From positions 1 through 7,481 of the forward strand of contig JALWTJ010000146.1 in assembly GCA_027082895.1 (NCBI GenBank): a DNA stretch of 7,481 nt, written 5' to 3'. The position numbers were made by a program, and so were the translations under genes. A model generated the notes under the pieces. It made no database searches. It saw nothing but the letters and a program-made list of their open reading frames with translations, and had not been told where the DNA came from. Of this stretch, positions 1-5,843 are shown piece after piece (the stretch's first letter is position 1; the number at the start of each line of letters is the position of its first letter). The stretch comes from Hyphomicrobiales bacterium (GTDB lineage: Bacteria; Pseudomonadota; Alphaproteobacteria; Rhizobiales; Devosiaceae).

Positions 1-2089
1 GGGTGGGATTGGGGCGCGGGATACGATGGCCGCTGATCCGGTTCAGGCCCGTGGTCACATTATCCACCAACCCGTCGCCAACGATTTTGCGGGCCAGTTG
101 CTGGGTAGCGGCGGCGCCCCTTGTCAGGGTTTCGATAGCGCCAAGATTGCTGGCGGCCATGCTGGCCATGCCACGGGCCAGCCCGCCGCGTTTTTCCGCG
201 CGTTTTTCCATGACGAGGGAGCCGGTTTCAATGCCGATGGGGCAGCGCAGGGAACACAGGTTGCATCCCGCGCAGGTATCCATGCCCGCATGCACGAATC
301 CCTGATCCAGAGCCTTGAGCAGGTCATTGTCCGAGCCATCGGCCTTCAGCCGTGCGCGCTGCCGGTTGACGGCGATCCGCTGGCGGGGGGACAGGGTCAG
401 GCCGGCGCTCGGGCAGGCCGGTTCGCAAAATCCGCACTCGATGCACAGGTCCACGAGGTCATCGCTGACCATCATGTGCTTGGTATCCTTGATGTGGATC
501 TTGTCGTCTTCGTTGAGCAGCACGCCCGGATTGAGCAGTTTTTCCTGATCGAACAGATCCTTGATCCGGCGCATGATCCCATAGGCCTTTTCGCCCCATT
601 CCTGTTCGACAAAGGGGGCGATGGCGCGCCCGGTGCCGTGTTCCGCCTTCAGGGATCCCTGATATTGAACGGAAACCAGCCGGGCGAGGTCGGCAGTGAA
701 GGCATCAAAGCGCTGGCGTTCGGATTCGGTGGTGAAATCCGCATGCATCTGGAAATGCAGGTTGCCGGCAAGGGCATGACCGAAAATGATGCCTTCATGG
801 AACTGGTGCCGATCCAGAACGATGCGCAGATCGTCCACGGCATCGGCCAGCCGGTGGATGGGAACGGCCACGTCTTCGGTCAGCATGACCGTGCCCTTGG
901 GCCGGTCGGCGCCCGCAGAGGCGAACAGGCCCTTGCGAATGTCCCACAGGCCCATCTGGATGTCCGGATCCTTGATGAAGCGGGGCGGGGAGAGGGTGCC
1001 CACTTCCTGCATGGCGGCAATGGCCTTGTTGATCTCGCCATCCAGAAGTTCATCGCTTTGGGCCATGATCTCGATCAGCACGGCCGGGGACGTGTCGGTC
1101 AGCAGGTCGATTACCGGTTGCATGGCGGGCAGGTGTTCTACCGTAGCAAGGGCACGCCGTTCCATGAACTCGGCCGCCGACACACCGACCTGATGCAGGG
1201 CCTGCACGCCCCGGGCGGCGCGGTGGTTGGTATCAAAGGGCACGAGGGCGGTGGCCTTGTGGGGATGGTCGGGTACGGTGTTGTAGGTGATTTCGGAAAC
1301 GAACCCCAGCGTGCCCTCGGAGCCGACCATGAGGTGGGTCAGGATGTCGATGGGGTCGGTGAAATCAATCAGGGCATTCAGGGAATAGCCCACCGTGTTC
1401 TTGATCTGGTACTTGCGCCGGATGATGTCGACCAGGGAATTGTCCATCCTGGTTTCGGCGGCCAGTTGCTGCAGCCCTTCCATGATATCGGGGCGCGCGG
1501 CGGCAAAGTCCTTGCGGGACTGGGGGTCGCCACTGTCCAGAACGGTTCCGTCGGTCAGTACGAGGCGCAGCCGGTCCATGGTATGGTAGGTGTTCTGGGC
1601 AACGCCGCAGCACATGCCGGAAGAATTGTTGGAGACGACACCGCCAATCTTGCAGGTGTTCTGACTGGCCGGGTCGGGACCGATCTTGCGGTGATGGGCC
1701 CTCAGTTTCCTGTTGGCGTCGTTGACGATGATGGCAGGTCCCAGATTGACCCTTTCCCCATTGTCCAGGATCTCGATCTTCTTCCAGCCGTCGCCCAGTA
1801 CGCACAGCACGCCATTGGTGATTGCCTGCCCGCACAGGGATGTACCGGCGGCACGAAAGGTGACGGGAAGGCCTTCGGCCCGTGCGGCTTTCAATACGGC
1901 CTTTACTTCTTCTTCGGTGTTGACAATGACCACAAGGGCGGGAACCAGACGGAAATAGCTGGCGTCGCCCGACCAGGCATAGGTATAGAACGGATCGGTC
2001 TTGAGCTGCCGGGAAGGAATGATGTCCTGCAGCCTGCTGGCCGTGCGCAGTCCGGCCTGCCGGAAATCGTGTCTGTCTGTTTGCATCAT
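1..2089 (-). CDS. dld: Respiratory FAD/Fe-S D-lactate dehydrogenase, C-terminus beyond window
   Basis: Predicted to oxidise D-lactate (possibly other 2-hydroxyacids) to pyruvate at the inner face of the membrane, passing electrons through FAD and Fe-S clusters to the respiratory chain. I translated this strand by hand: 696 codons are open from ATG 2089 to the left edge with no stop. The FAD-binding PCMH-type domain covers about residues 45-185, with VTFRAAGTSLCGQ (77-89) and KIGPDPASQNTCKIGG (135-150). The FAD-oxidase C-terminal domain follows, with MVGSEGTLGF (254-263), GHALAGNLHF (437-446) and AEHGTGR (482-488). Two ferredoxin-like Cys clusters come next: CIECGFCEPACP (549-560) and CAGCNLCSLRCP (606-617). 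This order matches the roughly 940-residue Pseudomonas-type NAD-independent D-lactate dehydrogenase, so about 240 residues, including the expected Cys-rich C-terminal domain, lie outside. An in-frame TGA just upstream limits the start to ATG 2089 or 2086; no good Shine-Dalgarno is visible. Domain assignment is secure; substrate is inferred. Confidence 0.93.
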   Translation of the reverse strand, partial: MMQTDRHDFRQAGLRTASRLQDIIPSRQLKTDPFYTYAWSGDASYFRLVPALVVIVNTEEEVKAVLKAARAEGLPVTFRAAGTSLCGQAITNGVLCVLGDGWKKIEILDNGERVNLGPAIIVNDANRKLRAHHRKIGPDPASQNTCKIGGVVSNNSSGMCCGVAQNTYHTMDRLRLVLTDGTVLDSGDPQSRKDFAAARPDIMEGLQQLAAETRMDNSLVDIIRRKYQIKNTVGYSLNALIDFTDPIDILTHLMVGSEGTLGFVSEITYNTVPDHPHKATALVPFDTNHRAARGVQALHQVGVSAAEFMERRALATVEHLPAMQPVIDLLTDTSPAVLIEIMAQSDELLDGEINKAIAAMQEVGTLSPPRFIKDPDIQMGLWDIRKGLFASAGADRPKGTVMLTEDVAVPIHRLADAVDDLRIVLDRHQFHEGIIFGHALAGNLHFQMHADFTTESERQRFDAFTADLARLVSVQYQGSLKAEHGTGRAIAPFVEQEWGEKAYGIMRRIKDLFDQEKLLNPGVLLNEDDKIHIKDTKHMMVSDDLVDLCIECGFCEPACPSAGLTLSPRQRIAVNRQRARLKADGSDNDLLKALDQGFVHAGMDTCAGCNLCSLRCPIGIETGSLVMEKRAEKRGGLARGMASMAASNLGAIETLTRGAAATQQLARKIVGDGLVDNVTTGLNRISGHRIPRPNPT

Positions 2090-2253
2090 GGAAGAATCTT
2101 GTTGTGATCAGAAATGGCGCCCCAGGGACGTGGGTGAGACATGCATCCCGGTTGCCCCCAAACATCAGATGTAAACGCGGATTAGCAATTTTGAAAGCTG
2201 TTTGGTCCTAAGAAGAGCAAGGAAAGCATGATTCGAACGGACCGGCGTTGCCC

Positions 2254-3015
2254 ATGGCCATTTCAGCCACGACCATATTGGGGGGAGGTTCCACGGATTC
2301 CCTGTTTGTTGCCGGACAGGGCAGCAGTGTCACGCCCGCGCAGCAGGCTGCAAAGGCGGTGGTGGATGCCAGCAAGCGCGAGATCAACCGGATCAAGGGC
2401 TACAAGCTGGTTCTGACCCCGGCGGAAAAGCATCGGCTGGCCGAAATCCAGAAAAAGATCGTGGCCATCCAGAAGAAAGCCAGCGCCGGCACCGTGCGCA
2501 AGGACGAACTGGACGACAAGACCGAATTGCTCAAGGAAGCGGACCGGATCATCGGCAAGCCGACCGCGAACACCCAGACCGACGAGGAAACCGACCAGAA
2601 ACTGGCCGATCTTGCCCAGAAGGTGCAGTTGCTGCTCAATCCGAAGCTGGACCCGGCGACGGAGCAACGGGTCAACAATCTGATCAAGATCAAGAAGAAT
2701 ATCGAGACCAGCCTTTCTGCCAATCCGGAAAGTGCCACCTTGCGCGCCCAGTTCCAGAACGTGGCAAAGCTGGTGGAACAGCTCAATCCTCCGCGTCCGA
2801 TATCGTCCCTGTCGGTGTCGGAGAAAAAGGAATATGATGATCTGGCGGAACAGATCAATGCGACCGCCGGAGCCCATATCCAGCTGTCGGCACGGGATTC
2901 CATCCGGGTGGCGGCACTGGAGGATACCATTTTGAAGATGCAGGAGAACCTGCCGCCCGATACCAGTTCGCAACCCACGTCAGCGCAGGTCAGCCGGGCT
3001 TATACGCGCCTTTGA
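2254..3015 (+). CDS. Hypothetical helical repeat / coiled-coil protein
   Basis: I do not recognise this 253-residue protein. It is hydrophilic, rich in Lys, Glu, Gln and Ala, has no cysteine, no membrane segment and no signal peptide, and is predicted to be nearly all helix. The N-terminus (about 1-25) is Gly/Ser/Thr-rich and probably flexible. Downstream are about five degenerate helical units that begin with a capping-type LTPAE-like motif: near residues 54 (LTPAEKHRLAEI), 109 (TDEETDQKLADL), 132 (LDPATEQRVNNL), 186 (LSVSEKKEYDDL) and 211 (LSARDSIRVAAL). The start is uncertain. ATG 2254 gives the natural N-terminus and TTG 2248 is also in frame, but neither has a strong Shine-Dalgarno. The best one (AAGGAAAG, about 2219-2226) sits in front of an out-of-frame ATG at 2228. 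It is monocistronic, divergent from the lactate dehydrogenase, and ends 22 bases before a strong terminator. A structural, scaffold or export-apparatus role is possible but only a guess. Confidence 0.78.
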   Translation: MAISATTILGGGSTDSLFVAGQGSSVTPAQQAAKAVVDASKREINRIKGYKLVLTPAEKHRLAEIQKKIVAIQKKASAGTVRKDELDDKTELLKEADRIIGKPTANTQTDEETDQKLADLAQKVQLLLNPKLDPATEQRVNNLIKIKKNIETSLSANPESATLRAQFQNVAKLVEQLNPPRPISSLSVSEKKEYDDLAEQINATAGAHIQLSARDSIRVAALEDTILKMQENLPPDTSSQPTSAQVSRAYTRL

Positions 3016-3037
3016 GTTTGAATTTCAGGCACAAGAA

Positions 3038-3076
3038 ACCCGGCGTGCCGTGGGCATGCCGGGTCTGAATTTTTTT
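3038..3076 (+). terminator. Strong Rho-independent terminator, probably bidirectional
   Basis: A 12-bp stem (3038-3049 with 3053-3064, one G-T wobble) closes a three-base loop and is followed by seven T residues at 3070-3076. It lies between the convergent ends of the helical-repeat gene (stop 3015) and rplS (stop 3101). Read on the minus strand, the same stem is followed by TTTCTTGTG, so it may also stop rplS transcripts, less efficiently. Confidence 0.9.
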
Positions 3077-3100
3077 GCAACGGGACCTGTTCGCCAGTGC

Positions 3101-3613
3101 TTAATCCTTGGCGGCCTGTTCCTTTGCTTCGGCTTCCTTCTTTGCAGCTTCTTCTGCTGCCAGGGCCTGTGCGGATTCTTCACGCTCCCTTTCCCGCTGG
3201 GCGCGGGCTTCGGCTGCTGCTGCACGTTCGCCGTCCCGCAGGCGGCGAGCGCGGGCATTGGTGGCTTCAAAGATACGGGCCGACTTGCCGCGGCGGTCGC
3301 GCAGATAGTAGAGCTTGGCGCGGCGCACCTTGCCCCGGCGCAATATTTCGATGCGGTCGATATTGGGGGAATAGAGGGGGAATACGCGTTCGATTCCTTC
3401 ACCATAGGAAATCTTGCGGACGGTGAAATTCTGGTTGAGACCGCTTCCGGCGCGGGCAATGACCACCCCTTCATAGGCCTGAAGGCGGGTCTTTTCCCCT
3501 TCGCGTACCTTTACCCATACCTTGACCGTATCCCCATGGGAGAATTCGGGAATGGGGCGGGCCTGTTCAAGGGCGGCGGTCTGCTCCTTGTCGAGCTGTT
3601 CGATGATGTTCAT
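3101..3613 (-). CDS. rplS: 50S ribosomal protein L19 with charged C-terminal tail
   Basis: L19 lies at the 30S-50S interface and takes part in intersubunit bridges. The 170-residue product opens with MNIIEQLDKEQ and carries the family core: FSHGDTVKVWVKVREGEKTRLQ begins at about residue 24, YEGVVIARAGSGLN at 47-60, and RRGKVRRAKLYYLRDRRGKSARI spans about 92-114. E. coli L19 ends near residue 115. Here a further 55 residues (about 116-170) form an Arg/Ala/Glu/Lys-rich, probably helical tail. A longer reading from 3682 exists, but ATG 3613 gives the conserved N-terminus and is preferred. The Shine-Dalgarno is weak (GGAA about 10 bases upstream). In many bacteria rplS directly follows trmD; here the two are separated by an opposite-strand gene pair, so it probably has its own promoter. 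Confidence 0.97.
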   Translation of the reverse strand: MNIIEQLDKEQTAALEQARPIPEFSHGDTVKVWVKVREGEKTRLQAYEGVVIARAGSGLNQNFTVRKISYGEGIERVFPLYSPNIDRIEILRRGKVRRAKLYYLRDRRGKSARIFEATNARARRLRDGERAAAAEARAQREREREESAQALAAEEAAKKEAEAKEQAAKD

Positions 3614-3729
3614 GAGAGTGATTCCGTTTTGATCTTTTCTTGGGAGCGTTTCAAAAATCCCCGGAAAAATTCGCTTCCGCATGGGATTTTTCGCCCGGTC
3701 TTGTTTGGACGGAGTTACGTCGAGAGCGG

Positions 3730-3759
3730 CCTATACACGCAAACGGGTTCCGAGTCCAA
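3730..3759 (-). promoter_or_regulatory. Candidate sigma-70-type promoter for rplS
   Basis: On the minus strand TTGGAC (3759-3754) and TATAGG (3735-3730) are separated by 18 bases, a fair match to the housekeeping consensus. Initiation near 3723 would leave a leader of about 110 bases before the rplS ATG. That leader contains an A5/T5 imperfect inverted repeat around 3657-3698. The placement fits the need for a separate promoter, since trmD lies beyond two opposite-strand genes. It is a consensus match only. Confidence 0.4.
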
Positions 3760-3826
3760 TATAAATGTGGCGTTCCGTGTCTGCGTCCCTGTTGTCAATG
3801 GTTCCCTGCTGGTTTAGATCGAACGC

Positions 3827-4219
3827 ATGGTACGGGTGTTTGCATTCTGGCTAAGGGTATTGGGGCGGGAATTTCTGGCGGCGCTCGGGGTCTTGTCCCT
3901 TGTTTCCCTTTCCTTTGCCCATCAGCCTACAGGTCCGGGGGCCGGGGCCGTTTCCCTTGCCGATGGCGCTCCGATCCAGATCATATGCGGTCTGTCTTTT
4001 GATCCGGCCGGAAACGGGGCAGGAGGAAAACCCCTTCCTGCCCGAACCTGTCGGGCCTGCCAGATTTCGGCGGGTGCTGCCCTGCCGGACATGTTGCCTG
4101 TGGTGGCACCCCGCTTCCCTGATGTGGTCAGCCGATTTTCCGGTCTGCTGCGGCAGGATGGACGGGGGGTCCTTTTTAATCGCGCCCACGCACCCCGTGC
4201 ACCGCCGGTCATTGTCTGA
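3827..4219 (+). CDS. DUF2946-like small exported protein, probable copper-linked partner
   Basis: This 130-residue protein has an N-terminal export signal: Arg residues at 3, 10 and 14, a hydrophobic core at about 16-30, and likely cleavage after SFA (29-31). The mature part has the layout I associate with DUF2946: a glycine-containing segment with a single Cys (IICG, Cys54), a CxxC motif (Cys75, Cys78) followed by a small-residue/Leu-Pro stretch (ALPDMLP), and an Arg-Ala-Pro-Pro ending (RAPPVIV). The family's biochemical function is unknown, but members often sit beside PCu(A)C chaperones and TonB-dependent copper receptors, and here a PCu(A)C gene starts 68 bases downstream on the same strand. 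The three Cys and His32 could bind metal; this is inference. Shine-Dalgarno before ATG 3827 is weak. The family call rests on pattern recall rather than a search, and conservation is loose, so a chance ORF cannot be wholly excluded. Confidence 0.72.
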   Translation: MVRVFAFWLRVLGREFLAALGVLSLVSLSFAHQPTGPGAGAVSLADGAPIQIICGLSFDPAGNGAGGKPLPARTCRACQISAGAALPDMLPVVAPRFPDVVSRFSGLLRQDGRGVLFNRAHAPRAPPVIV

Positions 4220-4287
4220 CGTTTCCTTTCCTTTTCCGGCGGCAGGTTCGCCGTTTTTCAGACAACTACCATTACTGGAGTTCACTC

Positions 4288-4944
4288 ATGACTCATCTTT
4301 TGCTGCGCCTGTCCGGCGCCTTGGCACTTTTCGTGACTTTTTCCCTGTCCATGTTCGCCGTTTCGTTTGCCCAGGCACCCAGCATGGCACAAATGGTTCA
4401 ATCCCAGGTTGGCGGTGCCATGAACATGGATCCATCCGACCAGCAGGAAAAAGCCGCCCCGACAATGATCGGGGATCTGGAAATTTCCCCGCTTCTTGGC
4501 CGTGCCATGCCCCCCCGTGCCCAGACGGGTGGTGCCTTTTTCACCGTTACCAATCATGGAACGGTTGCGGATCGCCTGGTGTCTGCATCTTCCGATGTTG
4601 CTGAACATGTGGAAATGCATGTCATGCGCATGGACGGGGGGGTGATGAAAATGAATTCGGTTCCCGAGGGCTTCATGATTCCGCCGGGGGAAACGCTGGT
4701 GCTGGCGCCGGGGGGGAAGCACCTGATGTTCATCGGGGTTCATGAACCGTTCAAGCAGGGCCAGGAGGTGCCGGTTGGCCTGACGTTTGAGCATGCGGGG
4801 ACCGTTTCGGTTTTTGTGCATATCCTTCCCATTGGTGCCGATATTGCCGGGATGGGCGACATGGACATGTCAAACATGAACGGCACCATGAAAATGGATT
4901 CGGAGAACATGGAAATGGATGGCACGAAAATGGACGCAAACTAG
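4288..4944 (+). CDS. PCu(A)C-family periplasmic copper chaperone with Met-rich tail
   Basis: PCu(A)C proteins bind Cu(I) in the periplasm and deliver it to the Cu(A) site of cytochrome oxidase or to related targets. The 218-residue product has a signal peptide (hydrophobic 8-27, likely cleavage after SFA at 26-28) and a cupredoxin-like DUF461 domain at about 60-182. Its copper ligands are readable: His111, Met122, His145 and Met147, in EMHVMRMDGGVMKM and GGKHLMF. This is H-X10-M-X22-H-X-M, one residue longer in the middle than the described H(M)X10MX21HXM motif. Residues 189-215 form a tail with nine Met in 27 positions among Asp, Asn and Gly, plausibly an extra Cu(I) site. A second Met-containing stretch lies at 33-47. 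ATG 4288 has a good Shine-Dalgarno (GGAG, 4277-4280). It probably forms an operon with the DUF2946-like gene. The TAG stop coincides with the first bases of a palindromic repeat. Confidence 0.94.
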   Translation: MTHLLLRLSGALALFVTFSLSMFAVSFAQAPSMAQMVQSQVGGAMNMDPSDQQEKAAPTMIGDLEISPLLGRAMPPRAQTGGAFFTVTNHGTVADRLVSASSDVAEHVEMHVMRMDGGVMKMNSVPEGFMIPPGETLVLAPGGKHLMFIGVHEPFKQGQEVPVGLTFEHAGTVSVFVHILPIGADIAGMGDMDMSNMNGTMKMDSENMEMDGTKMDAN

Positions 4945-5045
4945 AGCGTGTCTGTTTCTGATGGAATCAAGACCACGCTCTATCTGTTTGATATTTCCGC
5001 ACTTCTTGTCCGAAAACCGCTTCACACTTTTCGGGAAGTGCTCTA
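4942..5045. repeat. RIME-like alphaproteobacterial intergenic palindromic element
   Basis: A 104-base unit made of two palindromes. The first pairs TAGAGCGTG (4942-4950) with CACGCTCTA (4974-4982). The second pairs GCACTTC (4999-5005) with GAAGTGC (5035-5041) and, inside that, CCGAAAA (5010-5016) with TTTTCGG (5028-5034). The outer ends are themselves inverted (TAGAGC at 4942, GCTCTA ending at 5045). Size, two-palindrome design and the CCGAAAACC...TTTTCGGG signature agree with my recollection of RIME-type repeats scattered in alphaproteobacterial intergenic regions, thought to be non-autonomous mobile sequences. Only one copy is in the window, so its repeated nature is not shown here. Its first three bases are the stop codon of the copper chaperone. 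The hairpins may also protect or terminate the upstream transcript. Confidence 0.8.
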
Positions 5046-5060
5046 GGTCCACAATCGGTG

Positions 5061-5111
5061 GAAAGCCGCGTCGCCTGAAGGGAGGTGCGGCTTTCAGCCC
5101 TTTTCCCTTTT
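5061..5111 (+). terminator. Hairpin between convergent chaperone gene and trmD, possible terminator
   Basis: GAAAGCCGC (5061-5069) pairs with GCGGCTTTC (5087-5095), with extra pairing of CCT and AGG inside the loop. On the plus strand it is followed by a pyrimidine-rich stretch with two TTTT runs (5101-5104, 5108-5111), so it may terminate the copper operon. The trmD stop codon (5096-5094) lies within the stem. Read on the minus strand no T-run follows, so it is a poorer terminator for the trmD transcript. Confidence 0.55.
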
Positions 5112-5792
5112 GAACCGGGACCACAGGTCCGGGCGACGGGTGCGGGTCAATTGTCGTGATTGTTCCTGCCGCCAGTTCGCGATTTTGCCATGATCCCCGG
5201 ACAGCAGGATGTCGGGAATGTTCCTGCCTTCAAATTCGCGGGGACGGGTATAGTGGGGATATTCCAGCAATCCGCCGGCGTGGCTTTCTTCCACGGTGCT
5301 GCTGGATTCTCCCAATATTCCGGGCAGCAGACGAACAACACTTTCCAGCAGGGCCATGGCGGCAACCTCCCCCCCGGTCATTACATAGTCGCCGATGGAT
5401 ATTTCGCGCAGATTGCGCGCTTCGATCACTCGCTGGTCCACGCCCTCGAAACGGCCGCAGGCAATGACAAGACCGGGTTCACGGGCCAGCTTCTGCGCCA
5501 TTTCCTGATCAAGGGGCGTGCCGCGCGGACTCATGAGCAGGCGCGGGCGGGGGTCGGCAGGAGGGGAAATGCTGTCGATGGCCCGGGCCAGGATATCGGC
5601 GCGCAGGACCATGCCCGGGCCCCCTCCCGCCGGGGTATCGTCAACGCTGGCGTGGCGTCCGGCTCCAAAGGAGCGCAAGGGAACCGTTTCAAGGGACCAG
5701 CGTTTTTCATCAAGGCCGCGGCCAAGGACCGATGCACCGAGCGGGCCGGGAAACAGGTCGGGAAACAGGGTGATGATATGGGTCTTGAACAT
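5094..5792 (-). CDS. trmD: tRNA (guanine-N1-)-methyltransferase
   Basis: TrmD uses S-adenosylmethionine to make m1G37 beside the anticodon of tRNAs for Leu, Pro and Arg, preventing +1 frameshifts; it is a homodimer with a trefoil-knot SPOUT fold. The 232-residue product has the family signatures: VDDTPAGGGPGMV (50-62), ACGRFEGVDQRV (111-122), EISIGDYVMTGGE (130-142), Arg154 in SVVRLLPG, and GLLEYPHYTRP (174-184). By hand alignment the numbering coincides with E. coli here. Arg154 is retained, but the E. coli catalytic Asp169 is Glu169 (VEESH), and the next residue but one is His171 rather than Phe. The C-terminus is shorter than E. coli's 255 residues by about 23. ATG 5792 has a good Shine-Dalgarno (AAGAAGGG, about 9 bases upstream) and lies 51 bases after rimM. 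Same strand and order as rpsP-rimM, as in the common bacterial operon. Confidence 0.98.
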   Translation of the reverse strand: MFKTHIITLFPDLFPGPLGASVLGRGLDEKRWSLETVPLRSFGAGRHASVDDTPAGGGPGMVLRADILARAIDSISPPADPRPRLLMSPRGTPLDQEMAQKLAREPGLVIACGRFEGVDQRVIEARNLREISIGDYVMTGGEVAAMALLESVVRLLPGILGESSSTVEESHAGGLLEYPHYTRPREFEGRNIPDILLSGDHGKIANWRQEQSRQLTRTRRPDLWSRFKREKG

Positions 5793-5843
5793 GCTGTTGC
5801 CCTTCTTGCCCGGTCGGGGGTGAAAAAGGAAGGTCTTTTATGC

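Noticed and set aside
26..2107. A 693-codon open frame on the plus strand
   Set aside because: It lies exactly antisense to the D-lactate dehydrogenase, whose FAD and Fe-S motifs are unmistakable on the minus strand. The plus product shows no family motif and is a GC-driven shadow frame.
1365..2165. A 266-codon minus-strand frame overlapping the lactate dehydrogenase
   Set aside because: It is offset from the motif-bearing frame and its product is Arg/Pro/Gln-rich without recognisable motifs; the true frame runs off the left edge without a stop.
2090..2253. Promoters or operators in the lactate dehydrogenase / repeat-protein divergent region
   Set aside because: No convincing -35/-10 pair or operator palindrome could be read on either strand, although promoters must exist nearby.
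3614..3682. N-terminally extended L19 starting at 3682
   Set aside because: The extra 23 residues are not part of the family, and ATG 3613 gives the conserved N-terminus.
3050..3817. A 255-codon plus-strand frame across rplS
   Set aside because: Antisense to the clearly conserved L19 coding region, and it runs through the terminator and rplS leader; no start signal or family motif.
3792..3820. TTGTCA-N17-TAGATC as a promoter of the DUF2946-like gene
   Set aside because: The -10 half is a poor match and ends only about six bases before the ATG, leaving no room for a leader.
3900..4604. A 234-codon plus-strand frame overlapping the DUF2946-like and PCu(A)C genes
   Set aside because: It crosses both better-supported genes in another frame and has no signal peptide or ordered motif pattern.
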